Assembly: GCA_001873365.1 (NCBI GenBank)
Contig: MNYZ01000086.1
Coordinates: 1-45,587, forward strand
DNA from: Oscillatoriales cyanobacterium CG2_30_40_61
GTDB taxonomy: Bacteria > Cyanobacteriota > Cyanobacteriia > Cyanobacteriales > Microcoleaceae
Reading direction: 5' to 3'
Length of the DNA stretch: 45,587 bases
The position numbers and the translations under genes are program-made. Below the pieces are notes generated by a model. That model saw only the letters and a program-made list of their open reading frames with translations, made no database searches and was not told the origin of the DNA. Each line of letters starts with the position of its first letter. Positions within the stretch are counted from its first letter, which is position 1. Below, piece after piece: positions 1-7,993 of the stretch.

Positions 1-252
1 GATTGTTCTAATTGAGTTTGTAATTGTTCTTGTTGAGATTGAAATTGTTCTAATTCGGTTTGGGTTTGTTTAAGGTTAGTTTGAGATTGTTCTAATTGAG
101 TTTGTAATTGTTCTTGTTGAGATTGAAATTGTTCTAATTCGGTTTGGGTTTGCTTAAGGTTGGTTTGAGATTGTTCTAATTCGGTTTGGGTTTGTTTAAG
201 GTTAGTTTGAGATTGTTCTAATTCGGTTTGTAGTTGTTTTTGTTGAGATTGA
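1..252 (-). repeat. 84-bp / 42-bp in-frame tandem repeat in coiled coil
   Basis: Near-identical 84-bp units start at 1 and 85, followed by a 42-bp half unit at 169 and a more diverged one at 211. 84 bp is 28 residues (four heptads) and 42 bp is two heptads, so changes in copy number keep both the reading frame and the coiled-coil register. Copies 1 and 2 differ at only a few bases, which suggests recent expansion. The array runs off the left edge. Confidence 0.9.
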
Positions 253-1094
253 GATTGTTCTAATTCCTGTAATATTTGATCCCTTTGAGATTCTAACTCA
301 GCTAAATCCTCTGTACTCGTGTGCAGTTGAATTTGGGTTTGTTCCAATGTTAACAAAACCTCTTGGTACTGTAATTGTAAAGTTTCTAACTCCTGTTGGG
401 TTTCTTGAAGTTGTTGGGAAATTGGAGATAGGGGTTTAACGGGTTGAACTCCATCTTCAGTCCTAACAGTTTGACGCACATAAAATGCTTCTCCCCAAGC
501 GGGATGGTAGGGAGTTTCCTCTGCTACACAGTCAAATTGATAGTCGGTGAGAAACTGATTAACTTCTTCTGCTAATGCACCTCCTTCAAATAGTTCTTGA
601 TAGTGAACATTCGTGTAAATAGCATCTAGGTTATTCAGGAGTTGGGTAGCACCTTCCAAGGCTAAAAGTTCAGCGCCCTGAATATCGAGAATCAGAATAT
701 TAAAGTCACTAGGAGAGAGGTTCAATTCTTCCAGGAGAGTATCCAGAGTCCGCGAGGAAAGGGTGAGTTGTTGAATTTCTTTAATATTGGGGTAAATTTC
801 GCCGTACTGTTTCCAGGGCAAAATAGAACTGCTAGACTCAAGGGAAGTTAGGTGCAGGGTAACGGTGTCGTTATGGTTGGCAATAGCAGCCTGAACCACT
901 TGGATATTAGGACTATTGGCAAAATTCTCCTGTAGTCGTTCAACGGCGCTGGGGTTGGCATCAATAAGTAGGGTTTTAACCGTATTGGGGAGGTTGAGAC
1001 GTTTGAGGGTTTTGCCATCGTAAGCACCAATTAAGATAATGCCGCGTGGGGTGATGTTGTGGTGTTGGCAGAGGTCGGGAAAGTTGAGTTTCAT
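1..1094 (-). CDS. FkbM-family methyltransferase with C-terminal coiled-coil repeats (3' end outside window)
   Basis: I translated the reverse strand from the ATG at 1094-1092. It is open for 364 codons to the window edge, so the C-terminus is missing. Residues 1-215 look like a FkbM-type SAM-dependent methyltransferase: an early glycine-containing strand (GIILIGAYDG), an acidic strand end (LLIDANPSA), and the family hallmark LDIQGAELLALEGA with Asp near residue 137. FkbM enzymes O-methylate sugars or polyketides; here a sugar hydroxyl of a surface glycan is the likely target (inference). From about residue 220 the protein is almost only Gln/Glu/Leu/Thr in heptads (LEQSQTNLKQTQTE), a long coiled coil encoded by tandem DNA repeats. 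It is transcribed divergently from the TPR-sulfotransferase at 1347. Family is well supported; substrate unknown. Confidence 0.85.
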   Translation of the reverse strand, partial: MKLNFPDLCQHHNITPRGIILIGAYDGKTLKRLNLPNTVKTLLIDANPSAVERLQENFANSPNIQVVQAAIANHNDTVTLHLTSLESSSSILPWKQYGEIYPNIKEIQQLTLSSRTLDTLLEELNLSPSDFNILILDIQGAELLALEGATQLLNNLDAIYTNVHYQELFEGGALAEEVNQFLTDYQFDCVAEETPYHPAWGEAFYVRQTVRTEDGVQPVKPLSPISQQLQETQQELETLQLQYQEVLLTLEQTQIQLHTSTEDLAELESQRDQILQELEQSQSQQKQLQTELEQSQTNLKQTQTELEQSQTNLKQTQTELEQFQSQQEQLQTQLEQSQTNLKQTQTELEQFQSQQEQLQTQLEQ

Positions 1095-1346
1095 GGAGAG
1101 GGTCGTTTGAGGTCTAATGATTTGAGTTTCTATTGTATCAGGTAGTAGAATTGAATTAAAGGAAACCATTAATAACTGAATTTAAGTAGGTGTTTATATT
1201 ACCTCGCAGACACAAAGAAATTTGTTGTTGGGTGACAGTCCTCTATTATTGCGCCGCATCGCAACAACTTATTAGTGAACAACGATCCAATAGGGGGCGT
1301 TGTTTGATATACTGGTTAACGATAAGTAGAAAAGGTAATTCAGTCT

Positions 1347-2948
1347 GTGAGTATTGTTGAACTTCTGAGAGAAGCTAATCGACAGGAACAAAAAGGTGAA
1401 TGGGATGAAGCGATCGCAACCTATCATCAAGCTATTCAAAATAATCCCAAGTTCCATTGGTCACACTACTATTTAGGAAAAGCCTTAGAAGAGCAAGGAC
1501 GGTTAGATGAGGCTATTCTCTGCTATTGTCAAGCAATTAAAATCAATCCCCAGTTTTTTCCTGGTTATTGTCGATTAGGTCAAACCTTCTATCTACTCAC
1601 CCAGCAAAACCAGGAACTTCCATTTCAACATTATCAAGCGATAGCATCTTGTGTTGAACCTAATTTTGCAACAGAACGGCTTTTATTCGATGATCAAGTT
1701 TTTTTAGAAAAAACAAAGCACCTTAATAATGAGGATTTTTTAAGACAAATTTATCTGACTTATTTGGGTCGGGAAGCTGATGTTCAGGGTCTTCAAAATC
1801 ATCTCCAAAGTTTAGAAGTAAGTAACCCAATTAGTCGTAAAGATATGATTGAGTTAAAGTTTCGTAATTCCCATGAATTTGCAAATGTAACCAGATTTTC
1901 TAAACTAGAGATTGTTATAAATATTTACAAAAAGGCTCTTGATATTGTTCCTGATTCCTGCTCAGTTTATTACAAATTAGCACAAGTGTTAGAAGCTCAA
2001 AATAAGTGGGAAGAAGCTATTGAAGTTTATCGTAAAATTTTAGAAATTAATCCTGTATTTGTTCCAGCAGTTAATCAACTCCAAATTCTATTTCATATAG
2101 TGGTACAGCCAAAACTAATAACAGAAATAAAAAAAATAATACCTAATCATTTTTTTGCCTACAAAAATAAAAAATATTACTCTCGATGTACTTCTAGTTC
2201 TCCAAATAAATATTTATTCATCCATATTCCCAAAACCGCAGGGTCGCTAATTAACGGTCTAATTGAACAACTTTTTTTGCCAGAAGAATGTTTATTATTT
2301 TTATTTAATGATGGTTTTTACGATAGATATAAACGCCATTTAGAAGCGAATCAGCCCAAACAATTTAAATTTTTTGCCGGACATCTGAGCTATGATTTGA
2401 GTCATTTGGTAGATGCTGATTATAAGATTACTTTCCTTAGAAATCCCGTAGACAGGGTGTTATCCAACTATTTCTTTTGGCGAAAAATTTATATAAATTG
2501 TAATCCGACGATAGAAGATTTTAATGGAAATCCTTGCCCACTCATAGACTATGATTTATCTTGGGAAGAAGATTTACTCCGACATCTTGCAGCCCCTGCG
2601 ATAAATAGTTTAGACTTCATCAATCTTCAGACATGGCAATTAGCCTTTAACATTTATAATCGTCCTCATGAAATTGGTTCGGATCGAGAGGTCTTGTCAA
2701 TGGCAAAACAACATTTAGATGATTTTAATTTTGTCGGAATTTATGAAAGATTAAATTCTGATTTAGGGAGGCTATTTAAAGAACAAGGTTGGCAACTTCC
2801 TGAACAACTAGAACGAAAGAATGCTACGGTAGAAAGAAAGCAAATCTCAGAGGTAGATAGTCATATTATTGATGTCATCCGTTCTAAAAACGCTCTTGAC
2901 ATAGAACTTTATGATTATGCTCTCAACAAGTTCGGTTCAATTCTTTAA
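1347..2948 (+). CDS. TPR-DUF4214-TPR-sulfotransferase fusion
   Basis: 533 residues from a GTG start, preceded by AAAGG about a dozen bases upstream. Domains in order: TPRs at about 1-75 (EQKGEWDEAIATYHQAI); a DUF4214-like segment at about 125-180 (FLRQIYLTYLGREAD, ending RNSHEF); one or two TPRs at about 190-245; and a PAPS-dependent sulfotransferase at about 289-533. The sulfotransferase has the 5'-phosphosulfate loop IHIPKTAGS near 292 and the 3'-phosphate motif FLRNPVDRVLSNYFFW at 363-378. HIPKTAG is typical of carbohydrate (heparan/chondroitin-type) sulfotransferases, so the reaction is probably sulfation of a polysaccharide or glycan. No signal peptide or membrane segment is seen, so it is probably cytoplasmic. 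It is first in a same-strand run with the next three transferases. Acceptor unknown. Confidence 0.88.
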   Translation: MSIVELLREANRQEQKGEWDEAIATYHQAIQNNPKFHWSHYYLGKALEEQGRLDEAILCYCQAIKINPQFFPGYCRLGQTFYLLTQQNQELPFQHYQAIASCVEPNFATERLLFDDQVFLEKTKHLNNEDFLRQIYLTYLGREADVQGLQNHLQSLEVSNPISRKDMIELKFRNSHEFANVTRFSKLEIVINIYKKALDIVPDSCSVYYKLAQVLEAQNKWEEAIEVYRKILEINPVFVPAVNQLQILFHIVVQPKLITEIKKIIPNHFFAYKNKKYYSRCTSSSPNKYLFIHIPKTAGSLINGLIEQLFLPEECLLFLFNDGFYDRYKRHLEANQPKQFKFFAGHLSYDLSHLVDADYKITFLRNPVDRVLSNYFFWRKIYINCNPTIEDFNGNPCPLIDYDLSWEEDLLRHLAAPAINSLDFINLQTWQLAFNIYNRPHEIGSDREVLSMAKQHLDDFNFVGIYERLNSDLGRLFKEQGWQLPEQLERKNATVERKQISEVDSHIIDVIRSKNALDIELYDYALNKFGSIL

Positions 2949-3086
2949 AAAATCTGGTCAGAATAGCTTGATTTTTAAAGTTTAAACGGATATATTGTTT
3001 TCAATTAGACCAAAACTATAACTGTTCATTAACAAGCGATTGAATCAAATGAGTAATTTAGCCAATATAGAGGAAATTATCAAAAA

Positions 3087-4712
3087 ATGAATCAACTGAA
3101 ACGAGAAGGATATTTACAGAACGCGATCGCTCTTGATGCTCATCAGTATGAGTTAAATCTTTTTGAACCTCCAGCCCTTTTAGAACCTGGAGATTTACTT
3201 AAAGTTTCAGGTAAACTTAAAAATATTAGTGGTCGAGATTGGGATATATTTATTGATGATCAGGAAACTATTAAAATAGGCATTCAGGTTTATGAAGAAA
3301 ATAAACCTGGACGTCAGGAATTTAGGAGATCCCTGGGTGTAGATAATTTTTTTGATGGTGCAACTATTGAGTTTGGATGTGTAATTGATACTAGGCCGTT
3401 ACAGCAAGGAAAAATTAGATTACTATTTGATCTAGTAGCAGAAGGTTGTTATTGGTTTGAGGACAAGGGAGCTAAACCTGAAACTATTACAGTACAAGTT
3501 TTACCTGAAACTGCGGGTAATTTAATCAAGGTTGGCAACCAACTTAAACGGGAAGGAAGGTTAGTAGAAGCTATTGCCAACTATCGCCATGCTCTTGAGT
3601 TAAACCCTAACTTGTCCTGGTTATATTACAACTTAGGAGATGCTTTAGAGAAACAAGGTAATATCAATCAGGCGACTACCAATTATTACCATGCTATCAA
3701 TTTAAACCCCCATTCATTTTGGTTGCATTATAGATTAATGGAAATGTTATATAGCCAGGGTAAATACTATGCGGCACTTGGCTACTACAAAACTATAATT
3801 AAACTCCCGCAATTTAAAAATAATTTCTATAAAAACAAGTCAAAAAAATTACTCATAAAGTTGTTACATAAATATAAATTTATCAATAATGATGTCATTA
3901 ACTTTCTTCAAGAGAATGGTTTTGATCCAGATCAATATGTTACCATTGACAATGAAAAATGGGATAAATTAAAAGATTCTTTATCAGTTAATAATCAGCA
4001 GATTGATCTTTCCCAACATGAAAGGAAAATATTTTCCCAAAATGGGGAAGATGGTGTGATTAAAAAAATATTTGAAGTGATAAAAACCACTAATAAATAT
4101 TATGTTGAGTTTGGAGTAGAAAATGCAAATGAATGTAATACCAGAAATTTGAGAGAAAATTGCGGATGGTCTGGATTATTAATGGATGGGGGTTACGAAA
4201 ATAAAGAAATAGGTTTATATCAAGAGTTTATTACTGCTGAAAACATCAACGAGCTATTCAAAAAATATAAGGTACCTCAAGAATTAGACTTGTTATCTAT
4301 TGATATTGATTATAATGATTTTTATGTTTGGAAAAGTTTAGATAAAATCTATCAGCCTCGTGTTGTCATTATCGAATATAATGCTTCCCACTTACCAACA
4401 GAAGATAAAGTTGTTACATACGATCCGAATGCTGTCTGGGATAGTACGAATTACTTTGGTGCTAGTATAAGGGCATTGTATAATTTAGGAAAACTTAAAG
4501 GGTATTCTTTGATTTATGCAAACAATCAAGGTGTTAATCTGTTTTTTGTAAAGAATTCAATATTAAGTAAAATCGAACATTCTTTTAAAGATACAAATAA
4601 TATATTTTTGATTTACAATTCTCCTAAATATGGTTCAGATATTAGTGGGGGTCACAGAAAAGATGATAAAAACAGAGAATATGTAACCTCAAGAGAAATT
4701 TTATTAACCTAA
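3087..4712 (+). CDS. Beta-sandwich + TPR + FkbM-like C-terminal domain protein
   Basis: 541 residues. Residues 1-16 (NQLKREGYLQNAIAL) look like the first helix of a TPR. About 20-140 is a beta-rich domain with the PGD.LKVSG, LVAEGCYWFEDKG signature of the Ig-like domain often attached to glycosyltransferases (Wzt C-terminal-like). 145-240 holds two TPRs. 310-541 contains FSQNGEDGVIKKIF, VEFGVENANECNTR and LSIDIDYNDFY, resembling the SQNGEDG subgroup of FkbM-like methyltransferases; catalysis is not certain. The start is doubtful. An ATG at 3049 opens 13 codons (MSNLANIEEIIKK) that stop just after a run of six A (3082-3087); one extra A would join it to this frame. The present ATG uses the last A of that run. 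Probably part of the plus-strand glycan block. Confidence 0.75.
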   Translation: MNQLKREGYLQNAIALDAHQYELNLFEPPALLEPGDLLKVSGKLKNISGRDWDIFIDDQETIKIGIQVYEENKPGRQEFRRSLGVDNFFDGATIEFGCVIDTRPLQQGKIRLLFDLVAEGCYWFEDKGAKPETITVQVLPETAGNLIKVGNQLKREGRLVEAIANYRHALELNPNLSWLYYNLGDALEKQGNINQATTNYYHAINLNPHSFWLHYRLMEMLYSQGKYYAALGYYKTIIKLPQFKNNFYKNKSKKLLIKLLHKYKFINNDVINFLQENGFDPDQYVTIDNEKWDKLKDSLSVNNQQIDLSQHERKIFSQNGEDGVIKKIFEVIKTTNKYYVEFGVENANECNTRNLRENCGWSGLLMDGGYENKEIGLYQEFITAENINELFKKYKVPQELDLLSIDIDYNDFYVWKSLDKIYQPRVVIIEYNASHLPTEDKVVTYDPNAVWDSTNYFGASIRALYNLGKLKGYSLIYANNQGVNLFFVKNSILSKIEHSFKDTNNIFLIYNSPKYGSDISGGHRKDDKNREYVTSREILLT

Positions 4713-4854
4713 ATCAGTCTAACCCCTTAAAAAAATATAGATTTTATGATATCATGAGTTAAACTCGGAAATCTTGTTAACATGAAGGATATTATAGTAG
4801 AATATATATCCGTGTCTGGTAATTTATTCAAATCAATAGCAAATTAAACTTAAG

Positions 4855-6141
4855 ATGAACACTATGCTACAAGATGATTTTGGTATTAACGTTGCAGGTC
4901 ATATCACAGGAGATTTTGGTCTGGCAGAAGCAGTTAGATCCACCCTGAAATCAATTAAAGCGGTAGGTACTCCTCTAGCGATTAATAATCTTCATAAGGT
5001 GGCAGGGCAATACATAGATACAACATTTACAGACTTCTCTGATGACAATCCTTACCCAATTAACTTAGTTCATACTAATCCAAATATTCTGATGATTGAT
5101 GGATTTCAAAACAAAATATTTGACAATTTTGGAATGGAATATTTCCAAGATCGATACAACATAGGCTTTTGGTTTTGGGAATTGCCAAAATTTCCCCAAG
5201 ACTGGGAACCTGCTTTTGATTTTTTTGATGAAATCTGGACAGCTAGTAAATATACTGCTGAATCAATTGCTGCTGTATCGCCTGTTCCAGTTGTTACTAT
5301 TCCTTTGTGCATAGATTTACCACAACCCAAACTGAGTAGATCGGATTTTGGACTGCCTAAAGATAAGTTGATTTTTCTATTTATTTTTGATTTTGTTAGC
5401 TCCTTTGAGCGCAAAAATTCTTTTGCTGTCATTGAATCTTTTAAACAAGCTTTTGATAGCTCTAATCAAGATGTTTTGTTAGTTCTCAAGTTTTCTAATG
5501 GTCATGCTCATCCCCAAAGACGAGAAGAATTAGAGGCACTAATTGGCGATTGGCCAGTACAGTTGATAGAAGGTCATTTAAAGCGGGAAGAAGTGTATGC
5601 TTTAATTAAGAACTGTGACTGTTATGTGTCCCTGCATCGGGCAGAAGGGTTTGGCTTGACGATGGCAGAAGCAATGTTTTACGGTAAGCCTGTGATTGCC
5701 ACCGCTTACTCGTCTAATATGGACTTTATGAACGTTAGTAATAGTTTTATGGTTAAGTATGAGCTAGTGACTACAGCAGAAGACTATGGAGCCTATCCCA
5801 AGGGCAGTATTTGGGCAGAACCTGATGTGGATCATGCGGCATCCTTTATGCGCTATGTTTATGAAGATAATCAGGCAGCAAAGCAAGTGGGAGCTAGAGC
5901 AGCAGAAGATATTCGGTCTTTACTCAGTCCTCACACCGTTGGCTTAGAAATTCAAAATCGGCTTCAGCTAATTATGAAATGGTTGCAGACTCCTGGCTAT
6001 TCTAGCCGACTGAGTAAGAGAATTGTAGAACTCAAATCAGAAATTAACTGGTGGTCATCTCAATCTTCAGCTTGGAGGCAAACTGCTGAACAGGTTGCGA
6101 GAGAAATTAAACATTATAAGTCTGAATTACCCCGTTATTAA
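4855..6141 (+). CDS. GT4-type glycosyltransferase with C-terminal helical tail (copy 1)
   Basis: 428 residues. It is a retaining GT-B glycosyltransferase of the GT4/Glycos_transf_1 type: N-terminal nucleotide-fold glycine motif GINVAGHITGDFGLAEA, and the EX7E motif EGFGLTMAE at 264-272 followed by AMFYGKPVIAT. NIGFWFWELPKFP is typical of the cyanobacterial/proteobacterial subgroup that lies next to FkbM genes. It transfers an activated sugar to an unknown acceptor in the cytoplasm. Residues 381-428 form a charged helical tail with SSAWRQTAEQ, shared with the next gene. It is a tandem duplicate of the 6224-7519 product (same length, same motifs). The start at 4855 has no clear Shine-Dalgarno; the ATG at 4864 is an alternative. 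Confidence 0.88.
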   Translation: MNTMLQDDFGINVAGHITGDFGLAEAVRSTLKSIKAVGTPLAINNLHKVAGQYIDTTFTDFSDDNPYPINLVHTNPNILMIDGFQNKIFDNFGMEYFQDRYNIGFWFWELPKFPQDWEPAFDFFDEIWTASKYTAESIAAVSPVPVVTIPLCIDLPQPKLSRSDFGLPKDKLIFLFIFDFVSSFERKNSFAVIESFKQAFDSSNQDVLLVLKFSNGHAHPQRREELEALIGDWPVQLIEGHLKREEVYALIKNCDCYVSLHRAEGFGLTMAEAMFYGKPVIATAYSSNMDFMNVSNSFMVKYELVTTAEDYGAYPKGSIWAEPDVDHAASFMRYVYEDNQAAKQVGARAAEDIRSLLSPHTVGLEIQNRLQLIMKWLQTPGYSSRLSKRIVELKSEINWWSSQSSAWRQTAEQVAREIKHYKSELPRY

Positions 6142-6223
6142 CTAAGATTAAATTTTCTTCTGTTAGCAAGAGTTGTATGGATTTTTATTTCTGCAAAATT
6201 ATGTTTAAATCAATTAATTAACA

Positions 6224-7519
6224 ATGTTAAATTCAATCCACGATTTCTCATTAGGTGTTAATGTCGCAGGTCATGTTACGGGTGAGTATGGACTAGGAAC
6301 AGCAGCCAGGGCAACATTGCGATCAATGTCAGTTGTTAATATTCCATTTGCGATTAAAAATATTGATGTAGCTTGGCATCGCAACTTAGATCACACCTAT
6401 ATAGACTATTTCACCGATGATAACCCCTACCCCATTAACTTAATTCATATCAATCCCGATCCAGGGTTATATGAATGGATTGGCACAGATTATTTTAAAG
6501 GAAAATATAACATTGGTTATTGGGCTTGGGAATTGCTACAATTTCCTTCAGCTTGGGAATTTGCCTTTGATTATTTTGATGAAGTTTGGACACTGAGTAA
6601 TTACTGTGCAGAATCAATTACTAAGGTTTCCCCGATTCCTGTAATCAAATTACCTCCCAGTATTGATTTAGATAAACCGTCATTAGGACGAGAATTTTTG
6701 GGATTGCCAAATGATAAATTTATCTTTCTCTTCATGTTTGATTTTCACAGTACGATTACTCGAAAAAATACATTAAGTTTGATCAGTGCATTTAAGCAAG
6801 CTTTTAGTTCATCCAATCAAGATGTGATGCTGATTATCAAATGTTCTAATGGTAAACATCATCCTGAAAGACGCCAACAACTCATAGATGCAGCAGAGGG
6901 TTACTCATCTATCCACTTTATTGAAGATCATTTACTGAAGGAAGAACTTCAGGCTCTAATGAATAGTTGTAACTGCTATGTCTCTTTACATCGGGCGGAA
7001 GGGTTTGGCTTAACGATGGCAGAAGCCATGTTTTATGGAAAACCTGTGATTGCCACAGGGTATTCTTCTAATATGGAATTTATGAATGTTGGCAATAGTT
7101 TTCCGATTCGGTATAAACTGGTACCGATTCAGGAAGGAGAGGGGCCGTATTTCCCAGGAGCGATCTGGGCAGATCCAGATATTGATCATGCGGTATCCTT
7201 GATGCGGTATGTGTTTGAGAATTATGATCAAGCTCAATTAGTGGGAGCAAAAGCCGCACGAGATATGAGAGCATTATTAAGTCCATACGCCATTGGTAAA
7301 AAAATGAGAAGTCGAGTAGAAATGATTACAAAACAATTGGAGCAGAATACCAATTCAACTCGCCTGACTCAGAATTTACAAGAACTTAGGGCTGAAAAAG
7401 AGTTAGAAGCAGAAAAACAGCGCTGGATGTCCCAGACTTTGGCTTGGAAACAGACGGCTCAACAAATGCAATCTGAACTCAAACAAATTAAATCTTATCG
7501 ACACCAGATTCAAGTATAA
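6224..7519 (+). CDS. GT4-type glycosyltransferase with C-terminal helical tail (copy 2)
   Basis: 431 residues, paralogous to the preceding gene along its whole length. It shows GVNVAGHVTGEYGLGTAA near the N-terminus, the nearly identical EX7E block HRAEGFGLTMAEAMFYGKPVIAT (both Glu present, 259 and 267), and SSNMEFMNVGNSF, where copy 1 has SSNMDFMNVSNSF. The C-terminal 50 residues are a coiled-coil-like extension (QELRAEKELEAEKQ) ending in SQTLAWKQTAQQMQSELKQ. Both copies keep the catalytic motif but differ in the acceptor-facing N-terminal half, so they may act on different acceptors or sugars (inference). It lies 82 bp after copy 1 on the same strand. GT-B retaining fold is well supported; sugar specificity unknown. 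Confidence 0.88.
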   Translation: MLNSIHDFSLGVNVAGHVTGEYGLGTAARATLRSMSVVNIPFAIKNIDVAWHRNLDHTYIDYFTDDNPYPINLIHINPDPGLYEWIGTDYFKGKYNIGYWAWELLQFPSAWEFAFDYFDEVWTLSNYCAESITKVSPIPVIKLPPSIDLDKPSLGREFLGLPNDKFIFLFMFDFHSTITRKNTLSLISAFKQAFSSSNQDVMLIIKCSNGKHHPERRQQLIDAAEGYSSIHFIEDHLLKEELQALMNSCNCYVSLHRAEGFGLTMAEAMFYGKPVIATGYSSNMEFMNVGNSFPIRYKLVPIQEGEGPYFPGAIWADPDIDHAVSLMRYVFENYDQAQLVGAKAARDMRALLSPYAIGKKMRSRVEMITKQLEQNTNSTRLTQNLQELRAEKELEAEKQRWMSQTLAWKQTAQQMQSELKQIKSYRHQIQV

Positions 7520-7561
7520 GTTAAAATTACTTATCTCGCATTTTATTAGTTTAGAAAACCG

Positions 7562-7966
7562 ATGAAACCCATGAAAGATTATTCCCTTGAATCAAAAACT
7601 ATATCAACAGAATCAGCCAAATTTGACAGTTCTAATGATTTGATTGAGTTAATTTCTAGTCTAGCCAATCAACTGGAACAAACTCAAGCTGAACTAGAAG
7701 AATCTCGAAGTTTATTTCAGATGATCTATGGGAAATGGGAAGAAGCTATGGGGGAATTATCTAATTTAAAAAAATCCCAAATTATTCAGCAAATTCAACA
7801 GCAAGATCAGGAACAAAATTGGCTGCAAATTCGCTGTGAAACTTTAAAATATACGGCACAACAACTTCAAACCGAGTTAAAACAAACACAAATTGAACTT
7901 CAGCAAGCTCAATCTGAAGTCAAGCATTTGCAACAGCATTCCCCTTTTTCTAAAAGTCTAAGTTAA
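7562..7966 (+). CDS. Small coiled-coil protein sharing the TAQQ tail of neighbouring glycosyltransferases
   Basis: 134 residues, no recognised domain. It is Gln/Glu/Leu-rich with heptads from about residue 27 to 122 (ANQLEQTQAELEES; QTELKQTQIELQQAQ). Residues 87-108 (W, then ETLKYTAQQLQTELKQ) align with the last 30 residues of the upstream glycosyltransferase (TLAWKQTAQQMQSELKQ). It starts 42 bp after that gene and is likely co-transcribed. It could be a free-standing version of the tail, an adaptor for the coiled-coil proteins in this cluster, or a decayed tail of a lost glycosyltransferase. Its neighbour at 7994 is convergent, 27 bp away. Function unknown. Confidence 0.65.
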   Translation: MKPMKDYSLESKTISTESAKFDSSNDLIELISSLANQLEQTQAELEESRSLFQMIYGKWEEAMGELSNLKKSQIIQQIQQQDQEQNWLQIRCETLKYTAQQLQTELKQTQIELQQAQSEVKHLQQHSPFSKSLS

Positions 7967-7993
7967 CCGCTAACTTTCAAAGGTGATGTTTAT

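Noticed and set aside
1272-1457. 61-codon minus-strand frame over the start of the TPR-sulfotransferase
   Set aside because: It overlaps a convincing TPR coding sequence and shows no recognisable features.
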